The notes beneath the pieces are model-generated. The model did no database searches. It saw nothing but the letters and a program-made list of their open reading frames with translations, and was not told the DNA's origin. From Candidatus Kaiserbacteria bacterium (GTDB taxonomy: Bacteria > Patescibacteriota > Minisyncoccia > Phycocordibacterales > Phycocordibacteraceae): a stretch of DNA of 40,814 nt. Below, piece after piece: positions 30,971-39,072 of this stretch (the stretch's first letter is position 1; every line of letters begins with the position of its first letter). Location of the stretch: assembly GCA_023269035.1 (NCBI GenBank), contig JAHFMJ010000005.1:1-40814 (forward strand), written 5' to 3'. The translations under genes were made by a program, and so were the position numbers.

Positions 30971-32146
30971 CTATGCTTTTGCCGTGCTGCTTTGCTCAAG
31001 CACGGCAGCGATATCCGCATCGCTACTCCCCCACTCGATCTCCTCTTGCCGGATAACGGCATCAGCCTCAATGGCAACCGCAGCGCGCTTACCGACGAGG
31101 AGCGGGAGATCCTTCGGCTTCAAGCCGTACCCGGGGCTCTTAACGGTGAGCATCTCTTCGGTAATGACCGCGCCCTTCGGTATCGCAACTTTCGATACGA
31201 TGCTCTTGCTGTGCTTGCTGCGCGTGACTTTCTCGTTCTCCATCACCTCGGCGCGCGGAGTCCCGAACATTTTTCGTATGCGCTCAGCGCTCTTGACCAT
31301 CTCAGCAAAGAGAGCGGGCTCTACAGATACGGTCGCGTGGTCGGGGCCGGGGAGGCTCTTGCTAAGGGTGAAGTGCCGCTCGACGACTGACGCGCCGCGG
31401 GCGACAGCGACTAACGTTGGCAAGATATCTTGCTCGTGGCCGCTGTAGCCTATAGGGAGGGGACGGTAGCGGTTTTGGAGCGAGAGGAGCGAGCTGAGGT
31501 GGATATGCTCATCAGGTGAAGGATAGACCGACACGCAGTGGAGAAGGACGAGCTTGTCATGATGCCTGAGTACCGTCTCGACTGCCTCATCGATCTCCTC
31601 CGCCGAGGCCATGCCGGTCGAGAGGATTATGGGCTTCTTAGTCCGGGCAACGTAATCGAGGAGCGGGAGGTTGGTAACATCGAACGATGCGACCTTATAA
31701 AACGGCACGCCGACCTTCTCAAGAAAGTCGACACTGGGGATATCGAACGGTGTTGCGAAAAATGCGACGTTGAGGGCGCGGGCGATCTCCTTGAGCTTGA
31801 CGAACTCCTCGAACGAAAGCTCCATGCCTTCGCGGTACTCACCGTAAGTAGTTCCTTTTATCTCTTCTTTGGTCTGCGGCTTGTCGCGGAGCTCCTTAGC
31901 GAAGGTCTCGTTGATAAAACGCTTTTGGAACTTGACCGCGTTCGCGCCAGCCTTTGCAGCCTCCTCGATAGAGCGCTTGGCGAGAAAAAAGTCGCCGTTG
32001 TGATTGTTGCCGATCTCAGCGATGAAGTAGGTCGGGTATCCCCTGCCGACACGCGTAGGACCGAGGTCAACCCACTCGGAGGCGCTACGGAGCTTTTCGC
32101 GGATAGTAAGGGCTGTCTTCTTTGTCTTGGGGGAAGCTGTTTCCAC
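30971..32146 (-). CDS. neuB: NeuB-family nonulosonate (sialic-acid-like) synthase
   Basis: Condenses phosphoenolpyruvate with a 6-carbon amino sugar (or its phosphate) to give a 9-carbon sialic-type acid; cytoplasmic, 391 residues. Seen: YFIAEIGNNHNGDFFLAKRS, KAGANAVKFQK, FFATPFDIPSVDFLEKVGVP, YKVASFDVTNLPLL, PIILSTGMAS, LLHCVSVYPSP, GYSGHEQDI and the VERHFTLSKSLPGPDHA strand; then a C-terminal SAF (antifreeze-like) domain (ALTVKSPGYGLKPKDLPLLV). The exact product (Neu5Ac, legionaminate, pseudaminate or another) is not decided by sequence alone. It converges with the HAD phosphatase gene (3-bp gap) and lies downstream of the cupin and neuA on the same strand. Confidence 0.95.
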   Translation of the reverse strand: METASPKTKKTALTIREKLRSASEWVDLGPTRVGRGYPTYFIAEIGNNHNGDFFLAKRSIEEAAKAGANAVKFQKRFINETFAKELRDKPQTKEEIKGTTYGEYREGMELSFEEFVKLKEIARALNVAFFATPFDIPSVDFLEKVGVPFYKVASFDVTNLPLLDYVARTKKPIILSTGMASAEEIDEAVETVLRHHDKLVLLHCVSVYPSPDEHIHLSSLLSLQNRYRPLPIGYSGHEQDILPTLVAVARGASVVERHFTLSKSLPGPDHATVSVEPALFAEMVKSAERIRKMFGTPRAEVMENEKVTRSKHSKSIVSKVAIPKGAVITEEMLTVKSPGYGLKPKDLPLLVGKRAAVAIEADAVIRQEEIEWGSSDADIAAVLEQSSTAKA

Positions 32147-32239
32147 AGTGTGTATGGGTTAGAGTACTAAAAAATAACGATTTTGCAAGTGCTTTCTATA
32201 CAACCTGCCTTGCGCAGCTCCGGTTACAGGGCTTTTCTC

Positions 32240-32659
32240 CTATCCCACTTTGATGTCTTTTTCTTCGGTTGTCGGTAGCCCGCCGTCAAACTTCTCGCCA
32301 TACTTCTCTTCCACGCGGACGCGGTCGTTGAACACGGGATTGGATACCTCGAGGATGACGCAGTCGGTAAGGGCCGTCTCGCGATGCACCGCGCCCGGCG
32401 GGATGTGCCAGCTCTGACCCGCGATTATCGTCATCGTCGAGAGCGTGCCGTCGCCTTTATCGTACTCGAGCATCATCTCTCCGGAGAGCATGTACTGTGC
32501 CTCGTTCTTCGTACGGTGGTACTGCAGGCCACCGCGCGTGCCTTTTTTCATCTTCAGGAGCTTGCCCGTGTAATCAGGAGTATGAATGACAACTATTTCC
32601 TGACCCCACAAACGCTCAAGAATCTCCGTTTTTAAAATTTGTACTACTGGTTTGTCCAT
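32240..32659 (-). CDS. Cupin-domain protein (mannose-6-P isomerase C-terminal-like)
   Basis: A 139-residue single cupin. Metal-site candidates: LQYHRTKNEAQYMLSGEMML (His, Glu) and GQSWHIPPGAVHRETAL (two His). It resembles the sugar-nucleotide isomerase/WxcM-like cupins found in surface-sugar clusters. It lies between neuA and neuB on the same strand, so it probably serves the same sugar pathway, possibly as an isomerase or epimerase of the precursor. No signal peptide. Confidence 0.87.
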   Translation of the reverse strand: MDKPVVQILKTEILERLWGQEIVVIHTPDYTGKLLKMKKGTRGGLQYHRTKNEAQYMLSGEMMLEYDKGDGTLSTMTIIAGQSWHIPPGAVHRETALTDCVILEVSNPVFNDRVRVEEKYGEKFDGGLPTTEEKDIKVG

Positions 32660-32690
32660 ATCTTATTTTCTTACAATACCATTAAAGAAC

Positions 32691-33413
32691 CTAGGGAGTT
32701 ACTTGCCCTAAACGGCGCTTCAAGAGCACTTCGGCGACGAGGAAATCGATATCGGTATCAATGTCGACCGCCTCGAGCTTAGGGATGACGACGCCGCGTA
32801 TCTTTTTACCCGCCATCTCCTTATTTTCCACAAGCGTCTTCCACCGGAGGGCGATAACATCAACATGCGAGTACGCTTCGGGGAAGGACTGCCGCGGCAA
32901 GTTATGCGCGTCCTTGAGGCCGGTAAACGATTCGGGCAGGAACGGCTCTATGTAGTCCCCCTCCTTGCGCCAGAGCTTGTAGGGGTGCTTGCCCGCTTTG
33001 ACTATAGTGCGCGACGAGTCGGCTGACGGATCGTCGATGAGCGCCTGCACGCACGCGTCGATGTGCTCGCTGGTGCACAGCGGCGTCGTTGGCGGCAAAC
33101 GCAGAATGATGTCGGCCTTGTAGCCGTGCTCTTTTTCCATCGTTACTGCTGCGTGATAGAGGAACGGGAAATCAGGCACGGAATCTTCCGCGAGCTCCGC
33201 CGGGCGCATGAAGGGCACTTCCGCGCCATACTTCTTCCCCACTTCCGCATACTCAGGCGAGTCGGTGGAGAGGATGACGCGCGGCTTGCACTTGGCCGCC
33301 ACAGCGGCCTCGATTATCCATGCCATCAAGGGCTTGCCGAGCAATGGCTTGATGTTCTTGTGCGGGATCGACTTTGACCCCGACCGGGCCCCGACGACAG
33401 CAAGGATGTTCAT
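32691..33413 (-). CDS. neuA: Acylneuraminate (nonulosonate) cytidylyltransferase
   Basis: Activates the NeuB product with CTP to the CMP-sugar used by glycosyltransferases; 240 residues. Seen: AVVGARSGSKSIPHKNIKPL (nucleotide loop), RVILSTDSPEYAEVGKKYGA, RPAELAEDSVPDFPFLYHA, ILRLPPTTPLCTSEHIDACV, NLPRQSFPEAY and the metal-binding AVDIDTDIDF. It lies 3 bp after the obg stop and 31 bp before the cupin. Confidence 0.95.
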   Translation of the reverse strand: MNILAVVGARSGSKSIPHKNIKPLLGKPLMAWIIEAAVAAKCKPRVILSTDSPEYAEVGKKYGAEVPFMRPAELAEDSVPDFPFLYHAAVTMEKEHGYKADIILRLPPTTPLCTSEHIDACVQALIDDPSADSSRTIVKAGKHPYKLWRKEGDYIEPFLPESFTGLKDAHNLPRQSFPEAYSHVDVIALRWKTLVENKEMAGKKIRGVVIPKLEAVDIDTDIDFLVAEVLLKRRLGQVTP

Positions 33414-33416
33414 ATC

Positions 33417-34412
33417 TTACGTACTAAGTGTAGCGGATGTGTGACTCTCTCGCAAAATCTCTACAAGCGCATCACCAAGCTCCTTTACCTGCGCGTCGTC
33501 GAGGATGGTGACGGAGAGGACCGTGGACGAAAGTCCAGCGAGCGCTTGTACACGACGCTCTTTTTCTTCATCATCGATGAGGTCGGTCTTTGTGAGCAAG
33601 ATTATTTCTTTTTTCTTAAGCAGTTCAGGGTCTGACTTTTTTAGTTCGTCGCGCACCAAGTTGTAAGTCGCTACTGGGTCTTCCACTTCAGAGGAGATGC
33701 AGTGCAGGAGCACGCGCGTGCGTGCAACATGCCGGAGAAACGCATGCCCGAGGCCCTTCCCCTCCGCCGCCCCTTCGATGAGGCCGGGAATGTCGGCAAT
33801 AATATAGCTGTGGTAGACGCCGAGGTTTGGCTCGAGCGTGGTGAAAGCGTACGCGCCGACTTTCGCTTTCGCCCGCGTCAGGGAATTGAGCAATGACGAC
33901 TTGCCGGCGTTTGGCAATCCGATGAGGCCGATATCAGCGATTATTTTTAATTCCACTTTGAGGGTATCAACCTCTCCGGCCTTCCCTGGCGTGCTCTCGG
34001 TCGGATATTGGTTAGTCGAAGCCTTGAAATGAACATTACCCACGCCGCCGCGGCCGCCATGGAGCGCGATGGCTGTCTGCCCTTCTTCGAGTATCTCAAA
34101 GCTCTCGCCCGTACTCTTCCTGGTAACGACCGCCCCGACAGGAACATCAATGACCGCATCTTCCCCATTCCTCCCGGCCATCTCTTTGCCCATACCGGGT
34201 TCGCCGTCTTTAGCGCGGAAGGTCCCTCGCCCGCGATAGCGACGGAGCACTTGCAAATCGCGCACCGCACGAAAAACGATATTGCCTCCGTTCCCGCCGT
34301 CACCGCCGGACGGGCCACCGAATTCCTTGCCTTTCTCATGGAGCCAGCGCACGACGCCATCGCCGCCCTTGCCCGCTTTCGCGGTAATGATGAGCTCGTC
34401 TATGAGTGACAT
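33417..34412 (-). CDS. obgE: GTPase Obg/CgtA
   Basis: Ribosome-associated GTPase for late 50S assembly; 331 residues. The N-terminal glycine-rich Obg fold (TAKAGKGGDGVVRWLHEKGK, GGPSGGDGGNGGNI) is followed by a G domain: G1 GLPNAGKSSLLN, G2/switch AFTTLEPNLGVY, G3 DIPGLIEGA and G4 LLTKTDLID. There is no C-terminal OCT domain, as in many short Obg proteins. GGTGAGG before the ATG at 34412 supports this start over one eight codons upstream. It heads the neuA-cupin-neuB unit on the minus strand. Confidence 0.97.
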   Translation of the reverse strand: MSLIDELIITAKAGKGGDGVVRWLHEKGKEFGGPSGGDGGNGGNIVFRAVRDLQVLRRYRGRGTFRAKDGEPGMGKEMAGRNGEDAVIDVPVGAVVTRKSTGESFEILEEGQTAIALHGGRGGVGNVHFKASTNQYPTESTPGKAGEVDTLKVELKIIADIGLIGLPNAGKSSLLNSLTRAKAKVGAYAFTTLEPNLGVYHSYIIADIPGLIEGAAEGKGLGHAFLRHVARTRVLLHCISSEVEDPVATYNLVRDELKKSDPELLKKKEIILLTKTDLIDDEEKERRVQALAGLSSTVLSVTILDDAQVKELGDALVEILRESHTSATLST

Positions 34413-34439
34413 GGCCTCACCATAGCATAGAGGCAATGG

Positions 34440-34445
34440 TATAGT
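34440..34445 (+). promoter_or_regulatory. Candidate -10 box of the cupredoxin-like gene
   Basis: TATAGT (5 of 6), 20 nt before the ATG at 34466, in the short divergent spacer with obg. The -35 match is weak. Confidence 0.35.
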
Positions 34446-34465
34446 GAAAACCGATTACGAATCCC

Positions 34466-34864
34466 ATGAACTTGAAAAATAGCATCGGAATCATCGTTCT
34501 CATCGGCATCGTCATTGCGCTGGCATTTATCGCGAAACCGCACCAACCCGATGCGGTTGCGGGAGTGGCCGTCGTCACGTATACGAACGACGGATTCTCG
34601 CCCGAGAGCGTCACTATAAAAAAAGGAGAAGTCGTGCGGTTCGTCAACGAGAGTAGCCGCCCCTTCTGGCCCGCATCCGATCCGCATCCGATACACACTC
34701 TCTATCCGGAGAAAGCCGCAAGCGATTGCCTCGGTTCGACGTTCGACGCATGCAAGCCGATACCCTCAGGAGAGTCCTGGGAGTTTACCTTCAACAAGAT
34801 CGGCGAGTGGAGCTACCACAACCACCTTAGTGCCGGAGATATCGGCTTCGTCGTCGTCAGATAA
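34466..34864 (+). CDS. Cupredoxin-like exported protein, without the blue-copper Cys
   Basis: A protein of 132 residues. Residues 5-23 are an anchor or signal (NSIGIIVLIGIVIALAFIA). The rest has the cupredoxin layout: YTNDGFSPESVTIKKGEVVR, FVNESSRPFWPASDPHPIH (H74, H77), and the end GEWSYHNHLSAGDIGFVVV. The usual C-x2-4-H near the C-terminus is replaced by YHNH (H118, H120), so a type-1 blue copper site is not expected. C88 and C96 could form a disulphide. It may bind copper through His only, or be purely structural. It converges with the next minus-strand gene (8-bp overlap). Confidence 0.82.
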   Translation: MNLKNSIGIIVLIGIVIALAFIAKPHQPDAVAGVAVVTYTNDGFSPESVTIKKGEVVRFVNESSRPFWPASDPHPIHTLYPEKAASDCLGSTFDACKPIPSGESWEFTFNKIGEWSYHNHLSAGDIGFVVVR

Positions 34865-35189
34865 GCTTGTGCAGGGCCCAGCCGACGACCGCGATCAGCG
34901 CGCCGCCGAAGAGCGCGGGGAGGAAGCCGTCGACGGAAAATCCCTTGACGAAGGATGAGATGAGGAGGATAAGCCCCGCGTTGATGACGAAGGAAAAGAG
35001 TCCGAGAGTGATGATAGTGAGGGGCAAGGTGAGGATCGTGAGGATGGGCCTTAGGGTTATATTGAGTACCCCGAGCGCGAGTGCGACCAGTACTGCTGTG
35101 TAAAAACTCTCGACGTGGAAGCCAGGGACAAAGTATGCCGCGAGCAGTACTGCAAAGACGGTGCCGAGGAATTTTGCTATGAGACTCAC
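34857..35189 (-). CDS. YvlD/phage-holin-4-2-type membrane protein
   Basis: Small integral membrane protein, 110 residues, about four hydrophobic segments: FLGTVFAVLLAAYFVPGF, FYTAVLVALALGVLNITLRP, ILTLPLTIITLGLFSFVINA and FLPALFGGALIAVVGWALHK. The NxxLRPIL...LPxxxxxLGLFxxVxNA pattern is that of Pfam PF04020 (YvlD), common in bacteria and not evidence of a phage. Function in the envelope is unclear. It overlaps the cupredoxin-like gene at its 3' end and follows secA by 15 bp. Confidence 0.9.
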   Translation of the reverse strand: MSLIAKFLGTVFAVLLAAYFVPGFHVESFYTAVLVALALGVLNITLRPILTILTLPLTIITLGLFSFVINAGLILLISSFVKGFSVDGFLPALFGGALIAVVGWALHKLI

Positions 35190-35204
35190 ACCGTCATCGT
35201 ATCA

Positions 35205-37667
35205 TTACTTTCCTTCAATGATTGCCCACCCCTCTCGCAGGAGCGGCTCGGCTTTTTTGTATTTCATTTGCTTGGTCTCCGTGCCGTTCGTTATGGTGAC
35301 CTGATCGTTCCGGCCGAGCTTCTGAGTGCCGAGAGGGAGCGCCGAGACGATGACAGGCGCGTTGCCTTGCTGCACTCCTGCGGTCAAACGAGGTAAGGCT
35401 TCTGCGATAAATTGCGAGAGTCCTGACTCGAGGTCGCGGAAGAGCCGCAGGCCCTCGCGACGATACTCGATGAACGGGTCGCGACCGCCGTAGGAGCGAA
35501 GATTGACCGATGAACGCAAGTAGTCCATGGTCTCAAGGTGCTCGATCCAAAAGAGGTCGTAGGCTTGAAGGAGCATCCGGCGAAGCCCGGCGTCGAATGC
35601 GGCTGCGCCAAGCTCTTCCTTTTTCGCATCAAGGAGGGAAGTATCGGCGGCAACCGCTTCAAGATGTTCACGGGCAGTCGCGAGTACGTCTTCCGGAGTA
35701 CCCATGAGGGCGGCGCGCCGACGGGCATAGATGATAGAACGCTGATGGTTGAGCACATCGTCAAACCCGAGCACGTGTTTGCGCGAGTCGAAGTTCACCC
35801 CCTCGATCTTCTCCTGCGCGCTCTCAAGAGAGCGCGTCACCATGCGACTCTGGATCGGCTCGTCTTCCGGGATGCCAAGCTTGCCCATCAGACTTTTTAC
35901 TGTGTCGGAGGCAAACACGCGCATGAGCCGATCCTCGAGCGATACAAGAAATTGCGTCTCGCCCGGATCGCCCTGACGGCCTGCACGGCCGCGGAGCTGG
36001 TTGTCAATGCGGCGCGCATCGTGCCGCTCCGTGCCGAGGACGAAGAGACCGCCGAGGGCTTTGACCGCCTCATACTCTTCTTTCGTCGCAGGGTTGCCGC
36101 CGAGCTTGACGTCAACACCGCGGCCGGCCAAGTTCGTCGCCACCGTCACGCCCGCGCGCTTTCCCGCTTGGGCGATGATCTCGCCCTCGCGTTCATGGTT
36201 CTTCGCGTTGAGCATCTCATGCGGAACACCGGCAGCGCGCAGCGCGGCGGCCAATCGCTCATTGACTTCGATCGAAGTCGTACCGATCAGCACCGGTTGG
36301 CCTTTCTCGTTCTTCTCTTTGACGAGTTTGGTAAGCGCCTTGAACTTTCCTGCTTCGGTTTGAAAGATGAGATCATCGTGGTCCGTGCGCGCGGAAGGCA
36401 GGTTAGTCGGGATGGAGACGACATCAAGATTGTACACAGAGCGGAATTCCTCTTCCGAGGTGAGGCCCGTACCCGTCATGCCTCCCACCTTCTCGTACAT
36501 GCGGAAGTAGTTCTGGAACGTGATAGAGGCGTATGTTTGGCTCTCTTTTTGGATTGAGACGCCCTCTTTGGCCTCTATCGCCTGATGCAAGCCCTCGCTC
36601 CAACGTCTCCCTGGCTGCAAACGACCGGTAAACTCATCTACGATGACGATCTCATTGTTCTTCACGACGTAATCCTTGTCTTTGATGAAAAGCGCCTTCG
36701 CCTTGACCGCCGCTTCGAGGTGATGCGCGTACTTGGCACCACCCTCGGCATAAAGATTTTCGACGCCGAGTGTGCGCTCCGCCTTCTCAATCCCGCTCTC
36801 GGTGATGAGCACCGCGTGGAGTTTTTCATCAACGGTGTAATCGGTCTCAAGCTGCAGCGTGCGCGCTATGGTAGCGAACGTCTTATACAGATCTTCGGCG
36901 TCGCGCGCGGGTCCTGAAATGATGAGCGGCGTGCGCGCCTCATCGATGAGTATCGAGTCCACTTCATCGACGAGCGCGTAGTGGTGCTCGCGCTGACGGA
37001 GATTTTCCGGCATATATTCCAGATTGTCGCGGAGGTAGTCGAAGCCGTACTCGTTGTTAGTGCCGTAGGTGATGTCTGCAGCATAGGCCTCTCTCCGCGA
37101 GACGGGGCGCAAAAACTCGTGCACTACTTTGAAGCTGCCGAGTTGGTCGCGCTCGGCATCGAGCTCGGTGTGCTTCGGGTCATAGAGGAACGATGATTCG
37201 TGATTGATGACGCCGACCGAAAGCCCGAGCGCCGCGTACACCTGTCCCATCCACACCGCGTCGCGTCGCGCGAGGTAATCGTTCACCGTTACCACGTGCA
37301 CGCCTTTCCCGGGAAGCGCATTGAGGTATGCGGGGAGCGTCGCGACCAAGGTCTTGCCTTCTCCGGTCCTCATTTCCGCGATAGCGCGGTTATGGAGGAT
37401 GTAGCCGCCGATAATCTGAACATCGTAGTGCCGCTCACCGAGGGTGCGCCGCGCCGCCTCCCGCACCGCCGCAAACGCCTCAGGAAGGAGCTCGTCAAGC
37501 GAGGCGCCGCCGCCAAGGCGCGCCCTGAGATCAGTGGTAACTGCAGAAAGCTCTTCGTCGGTCATGGCCTTCATCCTCTCCTCAAGCGAGCCGACCGTCG
37601 CGACGGCCTTGCGAGCAGCAGGCAGAAGCGGGCTTTGGCGGGAGAAAAACGTATCGAGTCCGAGCAT
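35205..37667 (-). CDS. secA: Preprotein translocase ATPase SecA
   Basis: Motor that pushes exported proteins through SecYEG; 820 residues, membrane-associated. Seen: Walker A in MRTGEGKTLVATLPAYLNAL, VNDYLARRDAVWMG, FDYLRDNLEYMP, DEVDSILIDEARTPLIISG, the KVGGMTGTGLTSEEEF helix, TNLAGRGVDVKLGG, and GRAGRQGDPGETQFLVSLED. The C-terminal zinc-binding (SEC-C) tail is missing; the protein ends ...PLLREGWAIIEGK. ATG at 37667 is preferred over GTG at 37676 because AGGAT would sit too close to the GTG. The many exported proteins of this window would depend on it. Confidence 0.97.
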   Translation of the reverse strand: MLGLDTFFSRQSPLLPAARKAVATVGSLEERMKAMTDEELSAVTTDLRARLGGGASLDELLPEAFAAVREAARRTLGERHYDVQIIGGYILHNRAIAEMRTGEGKTLVATLPAYLNALPGKGVHVVTVNDYLARRDAVWMGQVYAALGLSVGVINHESSFLYDPKHTELDAERDQLGSFKVVHEFLRPVSRREAYAADITYGTNNEYGFDYLRDNLEYMPENLRQREHHYALVDEVDSILIDEARTPLIISGPARDAEDLYKTFATIARTLQLETDYTVDEKLHAVLITESGIEKAERTLGVENLYAEGGAKYAHHLEAAVKAKALFIKDKDYVVKNNEIVIVDEFTGRLQPGRRWSEGLHQAIEAKEGVSIQKESQTYASITFQNYFRMYEKVGGMTGTGLTSEEEFRSVYNLDVVSIPTNLPSARTDHDDLIFQTEAGKFKALTKLVKEKNEKGQPVLIGTTSIEVNERLAAALRAAGVPHEMLNAKNHEREGEIIAQAGKRAGVTVATNLAGRGVDVKLGGNPATKEEYEAVKALGGLFVLGTERHDARRIDNQLRGRAGRQGDPGETQFLVSLEDRLMRVFASDTVKSLMGKLGIPEDEPIQSRMVTRSLESAQEKIEGVNFDSRKHVLGFDDVLNHQRSIIYARRRAALMGTPEDVLATAREHLEAVAADTSLLDAKKEELGAAAFDAGLRRMLLQAYDLFWIEHLETMDYLRSSVNLRSYGGRDPFIEYRREGLRLFRDLESGLSQFIAEALPRLTAGVQQGNAPVIVSALPLGTQKLGRNDQVTITNGTETKQMKYKKAEPLLREGWAIIEGK

Positions 37668-37703
37668 TGTTGCCACATCCTAACATATATGGTGGTGCAA
37701 GAA

Positions 37704-37734
37704 AAAACGCCCCAGGGAGTACCCAGAGCGTTTT
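37704..37734 (-). terminator. Rho-independent terminator between the small basic gene and secA
   Basis: AAAACGC (37704-37710) pairs with GCGTTTT (37728-37734), with GGG/CCC inside around AGTA. On the minus strand the stem runs into six T. It lies 16 bp after the stop of the lysine-rich peptide gene and about 37 bp before the secA start. Confidence 0.7.
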
Positions 37735-37749
37735 CAGAGACCAAGCTCC

Positions 37750-37827
37750 TTATGCGCGGCGCTTTGTGCTCTTCTTTGCCTTCTTTGCTTTCTTCGTCGT
37801 CTTCTTCGCTTTTTTCATCTTTTTCAT
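37750..37827 (-). CDS. Tiny lysine-rich basic peptide (25 aa)
   Basis: Reading frame on the minus strand from ATG 37827 to TAA 37750-37752: MKKMKKAKKTTKK, then AKKAKKSTKRRA. It is made almost only of Lys, Ala, Thr, Ser and Arg, like the tails of histone-like proteins (AlgP, H1-like), so nucleic-acid binding is possible. Support: codon-like structure, a terminator 16 bp downstream, and a spacer before murB's terminator that is free of other genes. Against: it is very short and has no strong Shine-Dalgarno motif. The frame stays open for some codons upstream but without a better start. Confidence 0.5.
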   Translation of the reverse strand: MKKMKKAKKTTKKAKKAKKSTKRRA

Positions 37828-38003
37828 GATGGAAATCTTTTGGGAGAATAACGACTTGTATCTATGCTTGACGCCTGACCTCAACAAAGTGCGTTGTGCA
37901 ACACTCGTTGTGCGCCGAATACAAGCTTGATTCCATTATGAGACTTTTATGTGCATACACAACGAGTTTGCGCGATGATATGTGGATAACAATTCGTATG
38001 AAA
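37828..38003. other. Intergenic spacer, no gene recognised
   Basis: A 176-bp spacer with a 10-bp inverted repeat (ACTCGTTGTG at 37903-37912, CACAACGAGT at 37958-37967). It may hold the promoter of the small basic gene (TTGTTG, 17 bp, TAGATA on the minus strand, both weak). I see no tRNA or other RNA gene. Confidence 0.5.
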
Positions 38004-38030
38004 TTTTTTGCGTTCACGTTTCGCAAAAAA
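38004..38030 (-). terminator. Likely terminator of murB
   Basis: TTTTTTGCG (38004-38012) pairs with CGCAAAAAA (38022-38030) around a 9-nt loop, starting 4 bp after the murB stop TAG (38035-38037). The GC part is only 3 bp, so strength is doubtful. Confidence 0.5.
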
Positions 38031-38034
38031 ACTA

Positions 38035-39072
38035 CTATGCTCCAATCTTTTTTTCCGCGCCGAACAAACGCACTTCAGGTACGATTACGATGTTTGTTGC
38101 ATCATGTACTGCACGCGCGACTTTTGTCGCAAGCATCACGACGTCTTCTGCGCTCGCGCCGCGCTCTGCGGCGATGACGAGCGGTTGTGCTTCCCAGAGA
38201 AATGCTTTGCCTGTACGCTCGCCCTTTAGGGACAGTACGTGATCAAGTATCCAGGCAAGCGGCACTTTGACACCGCCTTCGGGGAGTTTGAAAAGAGGCA
38301 TGCCGGGGAAGCGCTCATGAACAGCGGAAGATTCGGCCTCCGTGATTATGGGATTGAGGAAGAAGGAGCCAGCTGTTCCGTACTCGGTAAGCGGCGGAAA
38401 TTTTTTCTGCCTGATGAGGATGACGGCCTCGCGTATGCGCGCCACCGTCGGCTCATCAGCGTTCTGTGTAAAGTATGCAGCGACATCCTTATACTCGAGG
38501 CGCGGACGCGCCGTAGTGCTGAAGCGAAACGTCACTTTCGTGATGATGTAGCGATCTTTCTCTTTCTTGAAGATGCTCGTGCGGTAGCCGAACGCGCATG
38601 CGGCGTTCGAGAATGTCATGAAATTTTTTGCATTCGTGTCGAACACTTCGACCTGCGCGACGATCTCGCTGAGCGCCACTCCGTACGCGCCGATGTTTTG
38701 AACGACCGCAGCACCGACGGTCCCCGGTATTGCCGAGAGGTTTTCTGCGCCCCACCAGTTGCTCTCAACGACAAGCGCGACAAGCGAATCCCAGAGAAGC
38801 CCTGCGTCAGCGGAAATGATCCCTTCGATACCCTCTTCGGCATGTACAGCATTCGGAACGTAGCGCAAGAGAACTGCATCAAGGCCCGCGTCCGGCGCGA
38901 CCATATTCGAGCCGCTGCCGAGCGGGATGAGCAGAAGTCCTTTATTTTCCGCGAACGCGACCGCTTCGCGGACGTCACGAGCATTGTGCGCCGTAAGCAA
39001 AAACCGCGCGGGGCCTCCCGTGCGGAACGTGGTGAATTCTCTAAGCGGTATGTTTTCCTGTATCTCCATCAT
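38035..39072 (-). CDS. murB: UDP-N-acetylenolpyruvoylglucosamine reductase
   Basis: FAD-dependent second step of peptidoglycan precursor synthesis; cytoplasmic, 345 residues. Seen: PLREFTTFRTGGPARFLL at the N-terminus, LIPLGSGSNMVAPDAG (FAD site), NLSAIPGTVGAAVVQNIGAY, CAFGYRTSIFKKEKDRY, TAGSFFLNPIITEAE with the catalytic Ser, and VPEVRLFG with the conserved Glu near the end. Start chosen at ATG 39072 (a second ATG follows at 39069): the frame is open further up, but homologues start here, and GGAG lies 4 nt before it. That GGAG is part of a long stem-loop. Confidence 0.96.
   Translation of the reverse strand: MMEIQENIPLREFTTFRTGGPARFLLTAHNARDVREAVAFAENKGLLLIPLGSGSNMVAPDAGLDAVLLRYVPNAVHAEEGIEGIISADAGLLWDSLVALVVESNWWGAENLSAIPGTVGAAVVQNIGAYGVALSEIVAQVEVFDTNAKNFMTFSNAACAFGYRTSIFKKEKDRYIITKVTFRFSTTARPRLEYKDVAAYFTQNADEPTVARIREAVILIRQKKFPPLTEYGTAGSFFLNPIITEAESSAVHERFPGMPLFKLPEGGVKVPLAWILDHVLSLKGERTGKAFLWEAQPLVIAAERGASAEDVVMLATKVARAVHDATNIVIVPEVRLFGAEKKIGA

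Noticed and set aside
34857..35189. Phage holin as evidence for a prophage
   Set aside because: The match is to the YvlD (PF04020) family, whose holin label is historical; no other phage gene is present.
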